Shown one piece after another: positions 1 through 8,609 of a stretch of DNA of 44,908 nt. A program made the translations under genes and the position numbers. The notes beneath the pieces are model-generated. The model saw nothing but the letters and a program-made list of their open reading frames with translations, ran no database searches and had not been told where the DNA came from. Origin of the DNA: Chloroflexota bacterium (GTDB lineage: Bacteria; Chloroflexota; Dehalococcoidia; Lucifugimonadales; GCA-2719675); contig PBID01000015.1 of the NCBI GenBank assembly GCA_002719675.1, positions 1 through 44,908 of the forward strand. The letters run 5' to 3'. Position 1 is the stretch's first letter. Each line of letters opens with the position of its first letter.

Positions 1-378
<378 letters not shown>

Positions 379-454
379 TACATTATGGTTTGGTTACTAA
401 TTAATATAAAATTACACAGGATTAAATTGAAATTTTGTTTTGAGTCATTTTCGT

Positions 455-529
<75 letters not shown>

Positions 530-536
530 TAATGTT

Positions 537-1631
537 TTATTGCGGATGCAATACTTTGACGTTTTTTGGTGGCTCGACGAAATCTTTTACTTTCTTATAA
601 ACTTGCAGCCTACCTTTGGTGTCAGTGATAACTATCGTGTTGTTGTAATTAATTTCGATACCTATTGGTCTGCCAAATAACCCTAGCTTTGTGAACTCTT
701 CAACTTCAACATGCTGATAAGCTTGGCTCCAAGCTAGTTGTCGGCTAACGACATTTTTTCCTGCTTTAGATAATTCAGTTGCATCACCATAAAGCGAAGT
801 AATTATTTCTCCGTTAGGCTCATAAATATTTATTTTTTTATTACCCCAGTCTGTGACATATACATCATTTTCTGAGTCAATAGCTACATCAGCGGGGTGA
901 TTTAAGTTTCCACTATTTGAATTTTCATCTCCAAATGTCATGATAAATTTTCCTTGAGGATCAAATTTTTGAACTCTATTATTACCCCAATCTGCAACAT
1001 AAATATTTTGATTATCATCTAGTGTTATGCCCCAGGGAGTATTAAATTCTCCTGGGTTTTTCCCAAATTTACCCCAATGCATAATATATTCACCGCCAGA
1101 GGTAAATTTTTGAATTCTATGATTGTAGCTGTCTACGACGATGATATTATCTTGGGCATCAAATTGAATTCCATTTGGAGAATTAAATTCTCCTGGGTTT
1201 TTCCCAAATTTACCCCACGATCCAATTGATTCAGTTTCAAGAGAAAATTCAGGGTAAGGGACTATTTTGTTTGGATCAAAAAGTTTGATTAGGTTTTCGA
1301 ATTCATCACTAATAAATATTGTTCCATTTTTTGATTTTGTGATTCCTGAAGGCCAAGTGAACTCGTTTCTGGCGAAATCTCCAAAATGATGTTGGTCCAA
1401 TCCGACTTTTCCAATTCTTTTATATGAATCATGAATTTGTTCTGGAAGTTTAGTATCCCAACCTCTACTAACAACAAAAAAAGTGTTCTCATCGAAGATA
1501 GTTAAAGAGTAGGGAGATCCAAATCCTCCGGTGTCCCCAAGATCAGGATTGCCAGGATTATGTTCGGCTGTATTACGGCCTATAGCATGGCTAAAATGCC
1601 ATGACCTTCCCGCTGCGTTAGTGATTTTCAA
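537..1631 (-). CDS. NHL-repeat beta-propeller protein
   Basis: A 364-residue protein with about five NHL repeats (roughly residues 94-119, 150-176, 197-223, 244-270 and 320-345). Each has the typical form 'P.GI..D..NIYVAD..N.RIQKF'. NHL repeats form a propeller used for protein or ligand binding, and sometimes for catalysis; no catalytic motif is evident. There is no signal peptide or membrane segment. The start is TTG at 1631, preceded by GAGG with a 5-nt spacer. It is the last gene of the aldolase-DUF1800-DUF1501-NHL run, 15 bp after DUF1501. It converges on the fMet tRNA, ending 7 bp from it. Two blades share a 36-bp identical DNA repeat. The family is clear but the function is unknown. 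Confidence 0.85.
   Translation of the reverse strand: MKITNAAGRSWHFSHAIGRNTAEHNPGNPDLGDTGGFGSPYSLTIFDENTFFVVSRGWDTKLPEQIHDSYKRIGKVGLDQHHFGDFARNEFTWPSGITKSKNGTIFISDEFENLIKLFDPNKIVPYPEFSLETESIGSWGKFGKNPGEFNSPNGIQFDAQDNIIVVDSYNHRIQKFTSGGEYIMHWGKFGKNPGEFNTPWGITLDDNQNIYVADWGNNRVQKFDPQGKFIMTFGDENSNSGNLNHPADVAIDSENDVYVTDWGNKKINIYEPNGEIITSLYGDATELSKAGKNVVSRQLAWSQAYQHVEVEEFTKLGLFGRPIGIEINYNNTIVITDTKGRLQVYKKVKDFVEPPKNVKVLHPQ
1041..1217. repeat. 36-bp perfect direct repeat inside the NHL gene
   Basis: The same 36 bases occur at 1041-1076 and 1182-1217, 141 bp (47 codons) apart. They encode the blade segment GKFGKNPGEFN twice. Identity at synonymous positions suggests a recent duplication or gene conversion between propeller blades. 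Confidence 0.9.
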
Positions 1632-1646
1632 ATTTACCTCGATTTT

Positions 1647-2777
1647 TTATTTGATGAAGTTATATTTTTCGAAAGTTCCATTTAGAATTTCGTTTGAGTT
1701 AATATTTAGCCAGTTTTCCAAAAGTGTGCTATATGAACTTCTAAAATCTAAGTTTGGATTTAAGTCACCTTCTCTAAGTAATTCGGCTTTGGTTTCTGGG
1801 TATTCTCCTGAAATGCCACCATTTACATTTGGACCAAATACAAATGAAACTCCTGCTGCGCCATGATCTGTCCCAGAGCCGTTCTCTTTCACTCTTCTAC
1901 CAAATTCTGAGAAAACAAACATGATTACATTTTCAGCGGAATCATGTTGTTTTAGATCATCCCAAAAATCTACAATTGCACTAGAGGCTTCTTGCCACAA
2001 TTTTTCATGAGTTTTGCCTTGACTGGCATGAGTATCGAAACCTCCATGTTCTACGTAGAATATTCTAGTTCCAACATTTGAAGTATGAATTATTGAGACA
2101 TCTCTGAGTTTTTTAGCTAAATCAAAGTTACCATATTCAACACTAGAAGAATATTTGATTGGAGAATCTTTTAACATATCAGCGCCTTTTAATGCATCTA
2201 GTCCAGTTTTACCTAAATATTCCATTATGGGATTTGATTTAATTGAAGGAGCATACATTTTTTCAAATCTTTTTAGCATATTTTGACGGACTTTTTCTTG
2301 CTCAATTACAGTCAGCATACCATAATTTGATAAATCAGAAACCGAAGCTACAGAAACTCCAGGAGCAACTAGAGCTCTTGGCAAACCATGACCTACATTA
2401 ACAGCAGTTACTGGATTTGAACCTTTTGGATCAATTTGACGAATAGCATTGCCCAGCCAACCTTCTGTACCAACTTTTTCTGGTTCTGCTGTATGCCATA
2501 TATCCATTGCCCTAAAATGAGATCTTGTGGATTTTTCAAAACCTATTCCATGAATTATTGACATTTCTCCATTGTCATATAGATTTTTTAGGGGCATCAT
2601 GGCCGGATGCAGACCGATATCAGGGTTTAGTTTAATCACTTGTTCTTCAGGAATTCCTAGTGTTGGTCTATTATCGTAGTAATCTGGATTAGAATAGGGA
2701 ATAACTGTATTTAAGTAATCATTACCTCCAGTAAGTTGTAATACTACTAAAACAGGATCTTTTATTTTTTTTTGCAT
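1647..2777 (-). CDS. DUF1501 family protein
   Basis: A 376-residue DUF1501 protein. Family motifs visible include LQLTGGNDYLNTVIPY near residues 14-29, 'GLHPAMMPL' in the first quarter, and in the second half HGGFDTH followed by FSEFGRRVKENGSGTDHG. The fold is related to alkaline-phosphatase/sulfatase-like proteins, but the family's reaction is not established. Most DUF1501 proteins carry an N-terminal Tat signal. Here the protein starts almost directly at the conserved domain (MQKKIKDPVLVVLQLTGG) with no signal peptide. It follows DUF1800 by 24 bp on the same strand, the usual partnership of these two families. Confidence 0.9.
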   Translation of the reverse strand: MQKKIKDPVLVVLQLTGGNDYLNTVIPYSNPDYYDNRPTLGIPEEQVIKLNPDIGLHPAMMPLKNLYDNGEMSIIHGIGFEKSTRSHFRAMDIWHTAEPEKVGTEGWLGNAIRQIDPKGSNPVTAVNVGHGLPRALVAPGVSVASVSDLSNYGMLTVIEQEKVRQNMLKRFEKMYAPSIKSNPIMEYLGKTGLDALKGADMLKDSPIKYSSSVEYGNFDLAKKLRDVSIIHTSNVGTRIFYVEHGGFDTHASQGKTHEKLWQEASSAIVDFWDDLKQHDSAENVIMFVFSEFGRRVKENGSGTDHGAAGVSFVFGPNVNGGISGEYPETKAELLREGDLNPNLDFRSSYSTLLENWLNINSNEILNGTFEKYNFIK

Positions 2778-2801
2778 TAAAGTGTTTTCCCTTTTATTAA
2801 T

Positions 2802-4193
2802 TTAACAAAACTGATATTCACGAGTTCCAACTATCAAGGATAATATTGAACTAATATGAATTTCCATTTGAGGTTTATTAGAACAGATTACTGGGGATAT
2901 TGATTCAGTATGGTGTACAAGCTCATCAAAAGTTTTTTGTTCAACTTGAACTCCTCCCAAGGTTTCAAGACATTGAGTAACTACTTCTTGGGGAGATGGG
3001 TTATTTAAATTTTTTATTATATGGTCAAAAATGTTTTTTACGCCTTGTAATTTAACATTGGTAATTTGATCTGAAATGAAGTTGACTCTTGTCATGAATG
3101 CACCACTGTTAATCCATTCTTTTCCAGTATGCCAACCTTCAACTGATGGAGGATCAAATAGATTTTGTCCCATAAAGCCAGGTATATTTTGCATTTCAAC
3201 CCATCCTGGATGAGGGCCATTTAGGTTTTTAGTTAATTTTAATGTTCCTGCTACAACTTCAGCAGGATTTTTAACTTTTTTAAATAATGAACCTTTGAAA
3301 TATTCTGAGTTAAATAATTCTCTTAAGGTAGGTTTGATTTCCCAATTATATTTGATTAAATTTTCTTGGATTTTTTTAATAGCATATTTGTCATTAGGAG
3401 GTTCAGTAGGCCAAGCTGGTACTTGAGGCTCATCTGCGACAAAAAAATTGTATATATGTCTTGCAATAAAATTTGCTGTTGCAGGTTGTTGTAGAATAAT
3501 TTCTATGATATCTTCACCATTCAATTTTGCTGTATGGCCTAAAAATGTTTTTTTAGAATAGTCATGGTCATCAGGGTCAAATTTAAAATCCCATAAATAA
3601 GGTCCCCATGGTTGTTGAGGGAGCCTGTCATACATAGTCCAACCTGAAAATGCTCTTGAAGCCTCAAAAACATCTTTTTCAGTATAATTTGTAGCTCCCA
3701 TTGAAAATAATTCGAGTAATTCTCTTCCCCAGTTTTCGTTAGGTGCTCGCTTATGATTTTCGTTGTTGTCTAGCCAGAAAAGCATAGCTGGATTTTTGGA
3801 AATTTCAATGAGTAATGTTTTGAAATTTCCTAAACCATGTTTTTTAAATAGTTGGATTTGCTTGACTAGATCGAACGGAGATTCTACTTTTGATTCCCCA
3901 GTTGCAAAAACCTGATGCCAGAAAAGAGCGATCTTTTCTTCTAAAGGTCTCTTAGTATTTACCATATGGTACAACCACCAAAACTGACTCTGTCCAATTA
4001 AAACGGGACGTTCAGTCATAGGGTGGTATCTATATAATTCTAGTATATCTACCTCAGGAACATTTTCAATATTTAAATATTTTTCAACTACATTTTCATA
4101 TTCTAATTTGGAAAGTTCATCAATTTCATAAGGTGTAGAACCAAATCCGGCACGCCTTGAGAGGTGTGAAATCATTTGTTTGTTTTTTTGCAT
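2802..4193 (-). CDS. DUF1800 family protein
   Basis: A 463-residue DUF1800 protein. It shows the N-terminal HLSRRAGFGSTP motif, 'EEKIALFWHQVFATGES', 'NPAMLFWLDN..N', the strongly conserved NENWGRELLELFSMG, and 'DPPSVEGWHTGKEWINSG' near residue 350. The molecular function of the family is unknown; it nearly always sits beside DUF1501. ATG at 4193 has GAGG 5 nt upstream (GAGGATAATATG). It begins 11 bp after the aldolase stop, which supports co-transcription. No signal peptide is seen, so both DUF proteins look cytoplasmic here. That is unexpected for these usually exported families, unless export depends on a partner. Confidence 0.9.
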   Translation of the reverse strand: MQKNKQMISHLSRRAGFGSTPYEIDELSKLEYENVVEKYLNIENVPEVDILELYRYHPMTERPVLIGQSQFWWLYHMVNTKRPLEEKIALFWHQVFATGESKVESPFDLVKQIQLFKKHGLGNFKTLLIEISKNPAMLFWLDNNENHKRAPNENWGRELLELFSMGATNYTEKDVFEASRAFSGWTMYDRLPQQPWGPYLWDFKFDPDDHDYSKKTFLGHTAKLNGEDIIEIILQQPATANFIARHIYNFFVADEPQVPAWPTEPPNDKYAIKKIQENLIKYNWEIKPTLRELFNSEYFKGSLFKKVKNPAEVVAGTLKLTKNLNGPHPGWVEMQNIPGFMGQNLFDPPSVEGWHTGKEWINSGAFMTRVNFISDQITNVKLQGVKNIFDHIIKNLNNPSPQEVVTQCLETLGGVQVEQKTFDELVHHTESISPVICSNKPQMEIHISSILSLIVGTREYQFC

Positions 4194-4204
4194 ATTATCC
4201 TCAA

Positions 4205-4975
4205 TTAATTTGAAAATTCTTCACGTAATTGATTCAGGATTTTTTGTAAACCAATAGTTCCTACAGATAGGGCATTTGGAATGCTCATCATGGTATATCC
4301 TTCTGAAATCCATCGTCTACAACTTTCTACATCTCCGAAAGTCGTTCCAGGTTGTTTGCCAGCTTTTCGAACTTTTTCTGCTACATCTAACATGATTTTT
4401 TCAACTTTGGGATGATGTATTTCTCCGGGAATACCTAGAGATGCAGATAAATCTGTGGGACCTACGAAGATCACTTCAACATCTTGTAATTTTAACATTT
4501 CTTCTAATTGCTCATATGCAGTTACACTTTCTAATTGCGTTAGTAGAATTGATTCACTATTGGCGTTTTCAATAATTGTTTGAGCAGGAACACCTAAAAT
4601 ACCACCAAACCAAGGGGCAATACCTCTGTTACCTATTGGAGGATATTTTGAATATTCTATGGCTTTAGCAACCTCTTCAGCTGAATCAATTTGAGGTACC
4701 ATCACTCCTACTGATCCTACATCGAATGCTTTTTTGATATAACCAGGGGTATTCCATGGAACTCTGATAATAGGAGCAATGTTTGATTGACGTGCTTGCA
4801 CACATAAAATTCCTATAGATTCTATACCCCACGGTGTATGCTCCTGGTCAATCCATATCCAGTCAGGTTTAGTATTAAGTATTGCAGATGCAACATGTGG
4901 CTCATTTGAGAAATACGAAGTTCCAAGAAGGAGTTCATTATTTTTCATTTTTGATTTAATTTTATTTGGATACAT
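4205..4975 (-). CDS. HpcH/HpaI-type class II aldolase
   Basis: A TIM-barrel aldolase of the HpcH/HpaI family, which makes or cleaves 2-keto-3-deoxy or 4-hydroxy-2-oxo acids into pyruvate plus an aldehyde using a divalent metal. Counted from ATG 4975, the catalytic and metal positions fall almost exactly on family numbering: H46 in DQEHTPWG, R71 in IIRVPW, E149 in QLES and D175 in VGPTDLSASLG. ATG 4975 has AAGG 8 nt upstream. The in-frame TTG at 4990 has no clear ribosome site, so I prefer 4975 (256 residues). It is the first gene of the minus-strand run and is divergent from the ThDP enzyme. The substrate cannot be read from sequence. Confidence 0.9.
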   Translation of the reverse strand: MYPNKIKSKMKNNELLLGTSYFSNEPHVASAILNTKPDWIWIDQEHTPWGIESIGILCVQARQSNIAPIIRVPWNTPGYIKKAFDVGSVGVMVPQIDSAEEVAKAIEYSKYPPIGNRGIAPWFGGILGVPAQTIIENANSESILLTQLESVTAYEQLEEMLKLQDVEVIFVGPTDLSASLGIPGEIHHPKVEKIMLDVAEKVRKAGKQPGTTFGDVESCRRWISEGYTMMSIPNALSVGTIGLQKILNQLREEFSN

Positions 4976-5083
4976 AATATTAGCCTTCAATCTCTGATTA
5001 TTAACATGCCAACATTATATAATAAAGATAGAATACTAATTGATTTAAACTGAATCGATTTTAAAAATATTGCGACAAAGTAT

Positions 5084-5105
5084 TTTAAAATTTAATAATT
5101 TTAAA
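5084..5105. promoter_or_regulatory. AT-only inverted repeat in the divergent intergenic region
   Basis: Perfect 9-bp arms (TTTAAAATT / AATTTTAAA) around a 4-base centre (TAAT), 35 bp upstream of the ThDP-enzyme start and about 110 bp from the aldolase start. It could be an operator or a leader hairpin. In DNA this AT-rich such dyads also arise by chance, so the call is weak. Confidence 0.3.
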
Positions 5106-5139
5106 TATTTTTATCTAAAAAATAAGGAGTTTGAAAAAA

Positions 5140-6786
5140 ATGAAAGGTGTTGAAGTTGTAGCAAAAATATTGAAACAAGAAGGTGCTGAGTATTTATTTT
5201 GTTATCCGATGCATTGGTTGATTGAAGCTTGTGCAAAGGAAGGTATCCGTCCTATTTTATGTCGACAAGAAAGAGTTGGTATGGCAATGGCTGATGGTTT
5301 TAGTAGGACAACTAACGGAGAACGTGTTGGAGTTTTTGCTATGCAACAGGGCCCTGGGGCAGAAAATGCTTTTCCCGGTGCTGCTCAAGCTTTTTCTGAT
5401 TGTGTACCTATTTTGTTATTGCCAGGTGGTGTCCCAACTGAACGCTCTTTTATTTCTCCTGAATTTTTTGCTACAGATAATTACAAAAATGTAACTAAGT
5501 GGCAGGCGAGTGTGAACTATGTTGAAAGAATACCAGACTTGATGCGTAAAGCTTATTATCAGCTTAGGACAGGTAAAGGAGGACCTGTTTTATTGGAATT
5601 ACCCATGGATATATTGGATGCGGAGTTTAATGGTGAGATAGGATATAAAGTTGTTAGTGGGAATAAATTTCAACCTGATCAAGATGAAGTTCGACAAATT
5701 GCAAAAGTTTTATTAAGTTCTAAAAATCCAGTGATTCATGCTGGCCAAGGTTGTATGTATGCTGATGCGACCGATGAATTATTAGAATTTGCTGAAATAT
5801 TAGATGCTCCTGTAATGACCACATTGCCTGGAAAAAGTTCATTTCCAGAAAATCATCCTTTATCATTGGGAGCTTCTGCAGTTTCTACCACTAAACAAAT
5901 TGTAAATTTTTTACAAGATTCAGATTTGGTATTTGGTATAGGGACTAGTTTTACTAAAACTGGTTACGGGAAAAGGATTCCTAATCCAAACGAAAAGATC
6001 ATTATACATTCCACTAATGACTTAAACGATATTAATAAAGATTACCAGGCTGATTATTCTCTAGTTGGAGATGCAAAATTAACTTTAAAGGCATTAATTA
6101 ATGAGATTAAAAACCAATCTTCTGGAAGTGGTAGAGTTGTTAAAACTTCTCCTTCTGTTGAACTTGAGAAGCTGAAAAATGAATGGTTAAATGAATGGGA
6201 ATCTGAGTTAAATTCTGAAGAATTACCTATGAACCAATATCGAATTATCTCAGAATTAATGAAAAATGTTGATCCTGAAAATACTATTGTGACTCATGAT
6301 GCGGGCAGTCCAAGAGACCAAGTTGTACCTTTTTGGAAAAGTATCTCGCCCAGAACTTACATAGGATGGGGTAAGTCAACACAACTTGGATATGGTTTAG
6401 GTTTGATTATGGGTGCAAAATTAGCTGATCCAGAAAAACTGTGTATCAATATTATGGGAGATGCTGCAATTGGTATGGTTGGAATGGATTTAGAGACAGC
6501 TGTTAGAAATAAAATAGGTATTATTACCATTGTTTTTAATAATGGAGTAATGGCGATAGAAAGAAAGACTATGCCGTATGCACATGAAAAATATAGTACT
6601 TTAGATGAAGGAGGGGATTATGCAAAAGTTGCTGATGGCTTGGGAGTTTGGAGCAGACGTGTGGAAACTCCTCAAGAATTTGTTGATGCTTTAAATGAAG
6701 CCAAGAATGTTACTTCTTCTGGTAGACCAGCATTGCTTGACTGTATTGTTAAAGAAGGGTATAAATTTTCTCATCCCAGAGAATAA
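5140..6786 (+). CDS. ThDP-dependent enzyme (acetolactate synthase-like)
   Basis: A 548-residue thiamine-diphosphate enzyme with the usual three domains. The N-terminal pyrimidine-binding domain carries the catalytic glutamate E44 (CRQERVGMAMADGF). A central domain is at about 185-325. The C-terminal domain has the cofactor motif beginning MGDAAIGMVG and ending in NNG (about residues 439-469). The family includes acetolactate synthase, benzoylformate decarboxylase and related 2-keto-acid lyases. No regulatory small subunit lies nearby, so a catabolic role is more likely than branched-chain synthesis. Start choice: AAGGAG at 5124-5129 sits 10 nt before ATG 5140. The in-frame TTG at 5131 is only one base from it and is rejected. 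The enzyme is divergent from the aldolase, and both could act on 2-keto acids. Confidence 0.85.
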   Translation: MKGVEVVAKILKQEGAEYLFCYPMHWLIEACAKEGIRPILCRQERVGMAMADGFSRTTNGERVGVFAMQQGPGAENAFPGAAQAFSDCVPILLLPGGVPTERSFISPEFFATDNYKNVTKWQASVNYVERIPDLMRKAYYQLRTGKGGPVLLELPMDILDAEFNGEIGYKVVSGNKFQPDQDEVRQIAKVLLSSKNPVIHAGQGCMYADATDELLEFAEILDAPVMTTLPGKSSFPENHPLSLGASAVSTTKQIVNFLQDSDLVFGIGTSFTKTGYGKRIPNPNEKIIIHSTNDLNDINKDYQADYSLVGDAKLTLKALINEIKNQSSGSGRVVKTSPSVELEKLKNEWLNEWESELNSEELPMNQYRIISELMKNVDPENTIVTHDAGSPRDQVVPFWKSISPRTYIGWGKSTQLGYGLGLIMGAKLADPEKLCINIMGDAAIGMVGMDLETAVRNKIGIITIVFNNGVMAIERKTMPYAHEKYSTLDEGGDYAKVADGLGVWSRRVETPQEFVDALNEAKNVTSSGRPALLDCIVKEGYKFSHPRE

Positions 6787-6815
6787 TGGCAAGAACTTTC
6801 AAGGATTGATTTTTA

Positions 6816-8576
6816 GTGTCTAAAATTCGAAAATCTCCATTTAAATTAACGGCTACTGTGGATTTTCCAGGGGAGACGACTTATGGTGTTTTCACAATAG
6901 ATTTACTTAATCAATTTATTAGGAGTTTAAAATCTGCAGGAGTTACTAGGATTAATTGGATTTATTATGGAGATATTTCTAGTGATTCTTTTTGGGCAGG
7001 GTCAATATATTCTAATACACCTTATGGATTGGAAACATTATCCTTAATTGGTGAACCATTGGCTGCGGCGGTACCAATTGCTCATTCTATGGGGATGGAA
7101 ATTTATGGGGTTTTAAAACCTTATAATACTGGTGGTGCTACTACTACTCCTGATGGTGTGATTACAAAATCAGAATCATTTTTACCTAGAGTTGGTGGAA
7201 AATTAACACAATTTATTCCGTTTGTGGAAAGATTTCCGGAAAAACGTATAGAGCGATTAAATTATGATCAAGTTCTAGGACCAATTGAATTTATTCGGTT
7301 GTATAAATCTAATAACAAAGAAACAAGAATTTCTAAAGAGAACATCCAAATTTGGGTAAGTGATAATAATTTTCAATATAGATTATTAGAAACAGATTTT
7401 AATTTTAGACAATTTGTTGAATTAGCTAAAAATGATGTTTGTGATTATTATGGTCAACTTTTAACCAGAAAAAATGATCCTGTTACGGTAATTGAATTAG
7501 GTGATCTATTTATAGAAGAAAATTATTGCATAATCACCACTAATTTAAAGGGACAAGGAGATTTTAATAATTCAGCTTGCGAGATGATTAAAGCGTTTGA
7601 TGGAAAAATGAACCAGATTCCTACTTCTATAGCTACTAGGAGCGATATATGGAATTATAATCGTAATTTTGAAACGAGTGGTTTAGAGTATGATAGTGGT
7701 TGGAGTTCATTCAATTATACTTTAGACACAAATAACGATTCTCCTAAAGGGAAATTTTTCTGGAGTGATTTGCCTGCTCATGGAGTAATTGGTATTGCAC
7801 GAGGTAAAAATAAGTTTTTACCAACAGCTCCTTGCGAAGTTTATCCTGAAGTAAAAAAACTTTGGTTAGGATGGGTAAGAAAAATATTGTCTACAGGCGT
7901 GGATGGTATTGATCTTAGGGTTTCTGCTCACGGAACTTTGACTGATGAACCTTACAGCTATGGATTTAATACGCCAATTTTGGAAGAATATCATGATAAA
8001 TTTGGAGATGGAAAATTTGATCTTAGAAAGATTTCAGTCATAAGAGGGGAACATTTCACATCTTTTATGAGAGAAGCATCTTCTATCACTAGAAATTTTG
8101 GCAAAAAAATACAAGCTCATATTCATACAGAAATTTTTAGAGATAATCCTGTGCCTGGTCAAATAATGGGTTGCCCTGTGAATATATTTTTTGATTATCA
8201 AAAATGGATTGATGAAAAATTGATTGATTCAATTACTTTAAGATCTAGTTGGTTTGAAGCATTAGAAGATCCACCAGATTTAGATCCTTATAGAGGTAAA
8301 TTAGATTATATTTTTGCAGATGATGTGATAAGCAATGTAGTTAATTTATGTAAAGTAAATAGATTGCCAATTTATTTGAATAGATATCTTGGTAGAGCTG
8401 TAAAATTTGATGAATATTTAGATGATTTGGAGAGAGTATATTTTGATCCAGATTTTAATGGATTAGATTTATATGAAACTATGGATTTAATTAGATCAGA
8501 TGGTTCTAGTGGGCGTTTGATACAAGTTGAAGATAAATTAGATCGTATTAAATCTAAATTTAAGAACTTGAGTTGA
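6816..8576 (+). CDS. Unrecognised TIM-barrel, glycosidase-like protein
   Basis: A 586-residue protein I cannot assign to a named family. The N-terminal part (residues 20-105) has alternating strand/helix segments such as 'SAGVTRINWIYYGD' and HSMGMEIYGVLKPYNTGG. The middle (about 145-260) reads like an inserted beta domain. Residues 345-530 resume a barrel-like pattern with GVDGIDLRVSAHG (361-373) and KIQAHIHTE (431-439). This resembles glycoside-hydrolase-like barrels in which acidic residues end the strands; D364, D366 and E439 are candidates only. There is no signal peptide, so it would act in the cytoplasm. The start is GTG, with AAGGA about 10 nt upstream. It follows the ThDP gene by 29 bp and is probably co-transcribed. 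Confidence 0.6.
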   Translation: MSKIRKSPFKLTATVDFPGETTYGVFTIDLLNQFIRSLKSAGVTRINWIYYGDISSDSFWAGSIYSNTPYGLETLSLIGEPLAAAVPIAHSMGMEIYGVLKPYNTGGATTTPDGVITKSESFLPRVGGKLTQFIPFVERFPEKRIERLNYDQVLGPIEFIRLYKSNNKETRISKENIQIWVSDNNFQYRLLETDFNFRQFVELAKNDVCDYYGQLLTRKNDPVTVIELGDLFIEENYCIITTNLKGQGDFNNSACEMIKAFDGKMNQIPTSIATRSDIWNYNRNFETSGLEYDSGWSSFNYTLDTNNDSPKGKFFWSDLPAHGVIGIARGKNKFLPTAPCEVYPEVKKLWLGWVRKILSTGVDGIDLRVSAHGTLTDEPYSYGFNTPILEEYHDKFGDGKFDLRKISVIRGEHFTSFMREASSITRNFGKKIQAHIHTEIFRDNPVPGQIMGCPVNIFFDYQKWIDEKLIDSITLRSSWFEALEDPPDLDPYRGKLDYIFADDVISNVVNLCKVNRLPIYLNRYLGRAVKFDEYLDDLERVYFDPDFNGLDLYETMDLIRSDGSSGRLIQVEDKLDRIKSKFKNLS

Positions 8577-8609
8577 TCAAGATGAATTTTTTATTAAAAG
8601 GCATTTAAA

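Noticed and set aside
537-566. Hairpin ATTGC-GGAT-GCAAT followed at distance by a T-run as terminator of the rRNA-tRNA transcript
   Set aside because: The stem is only 5 bp, the T-run starts 9 nt later, and it lies inside the coding end of the NHL gene.
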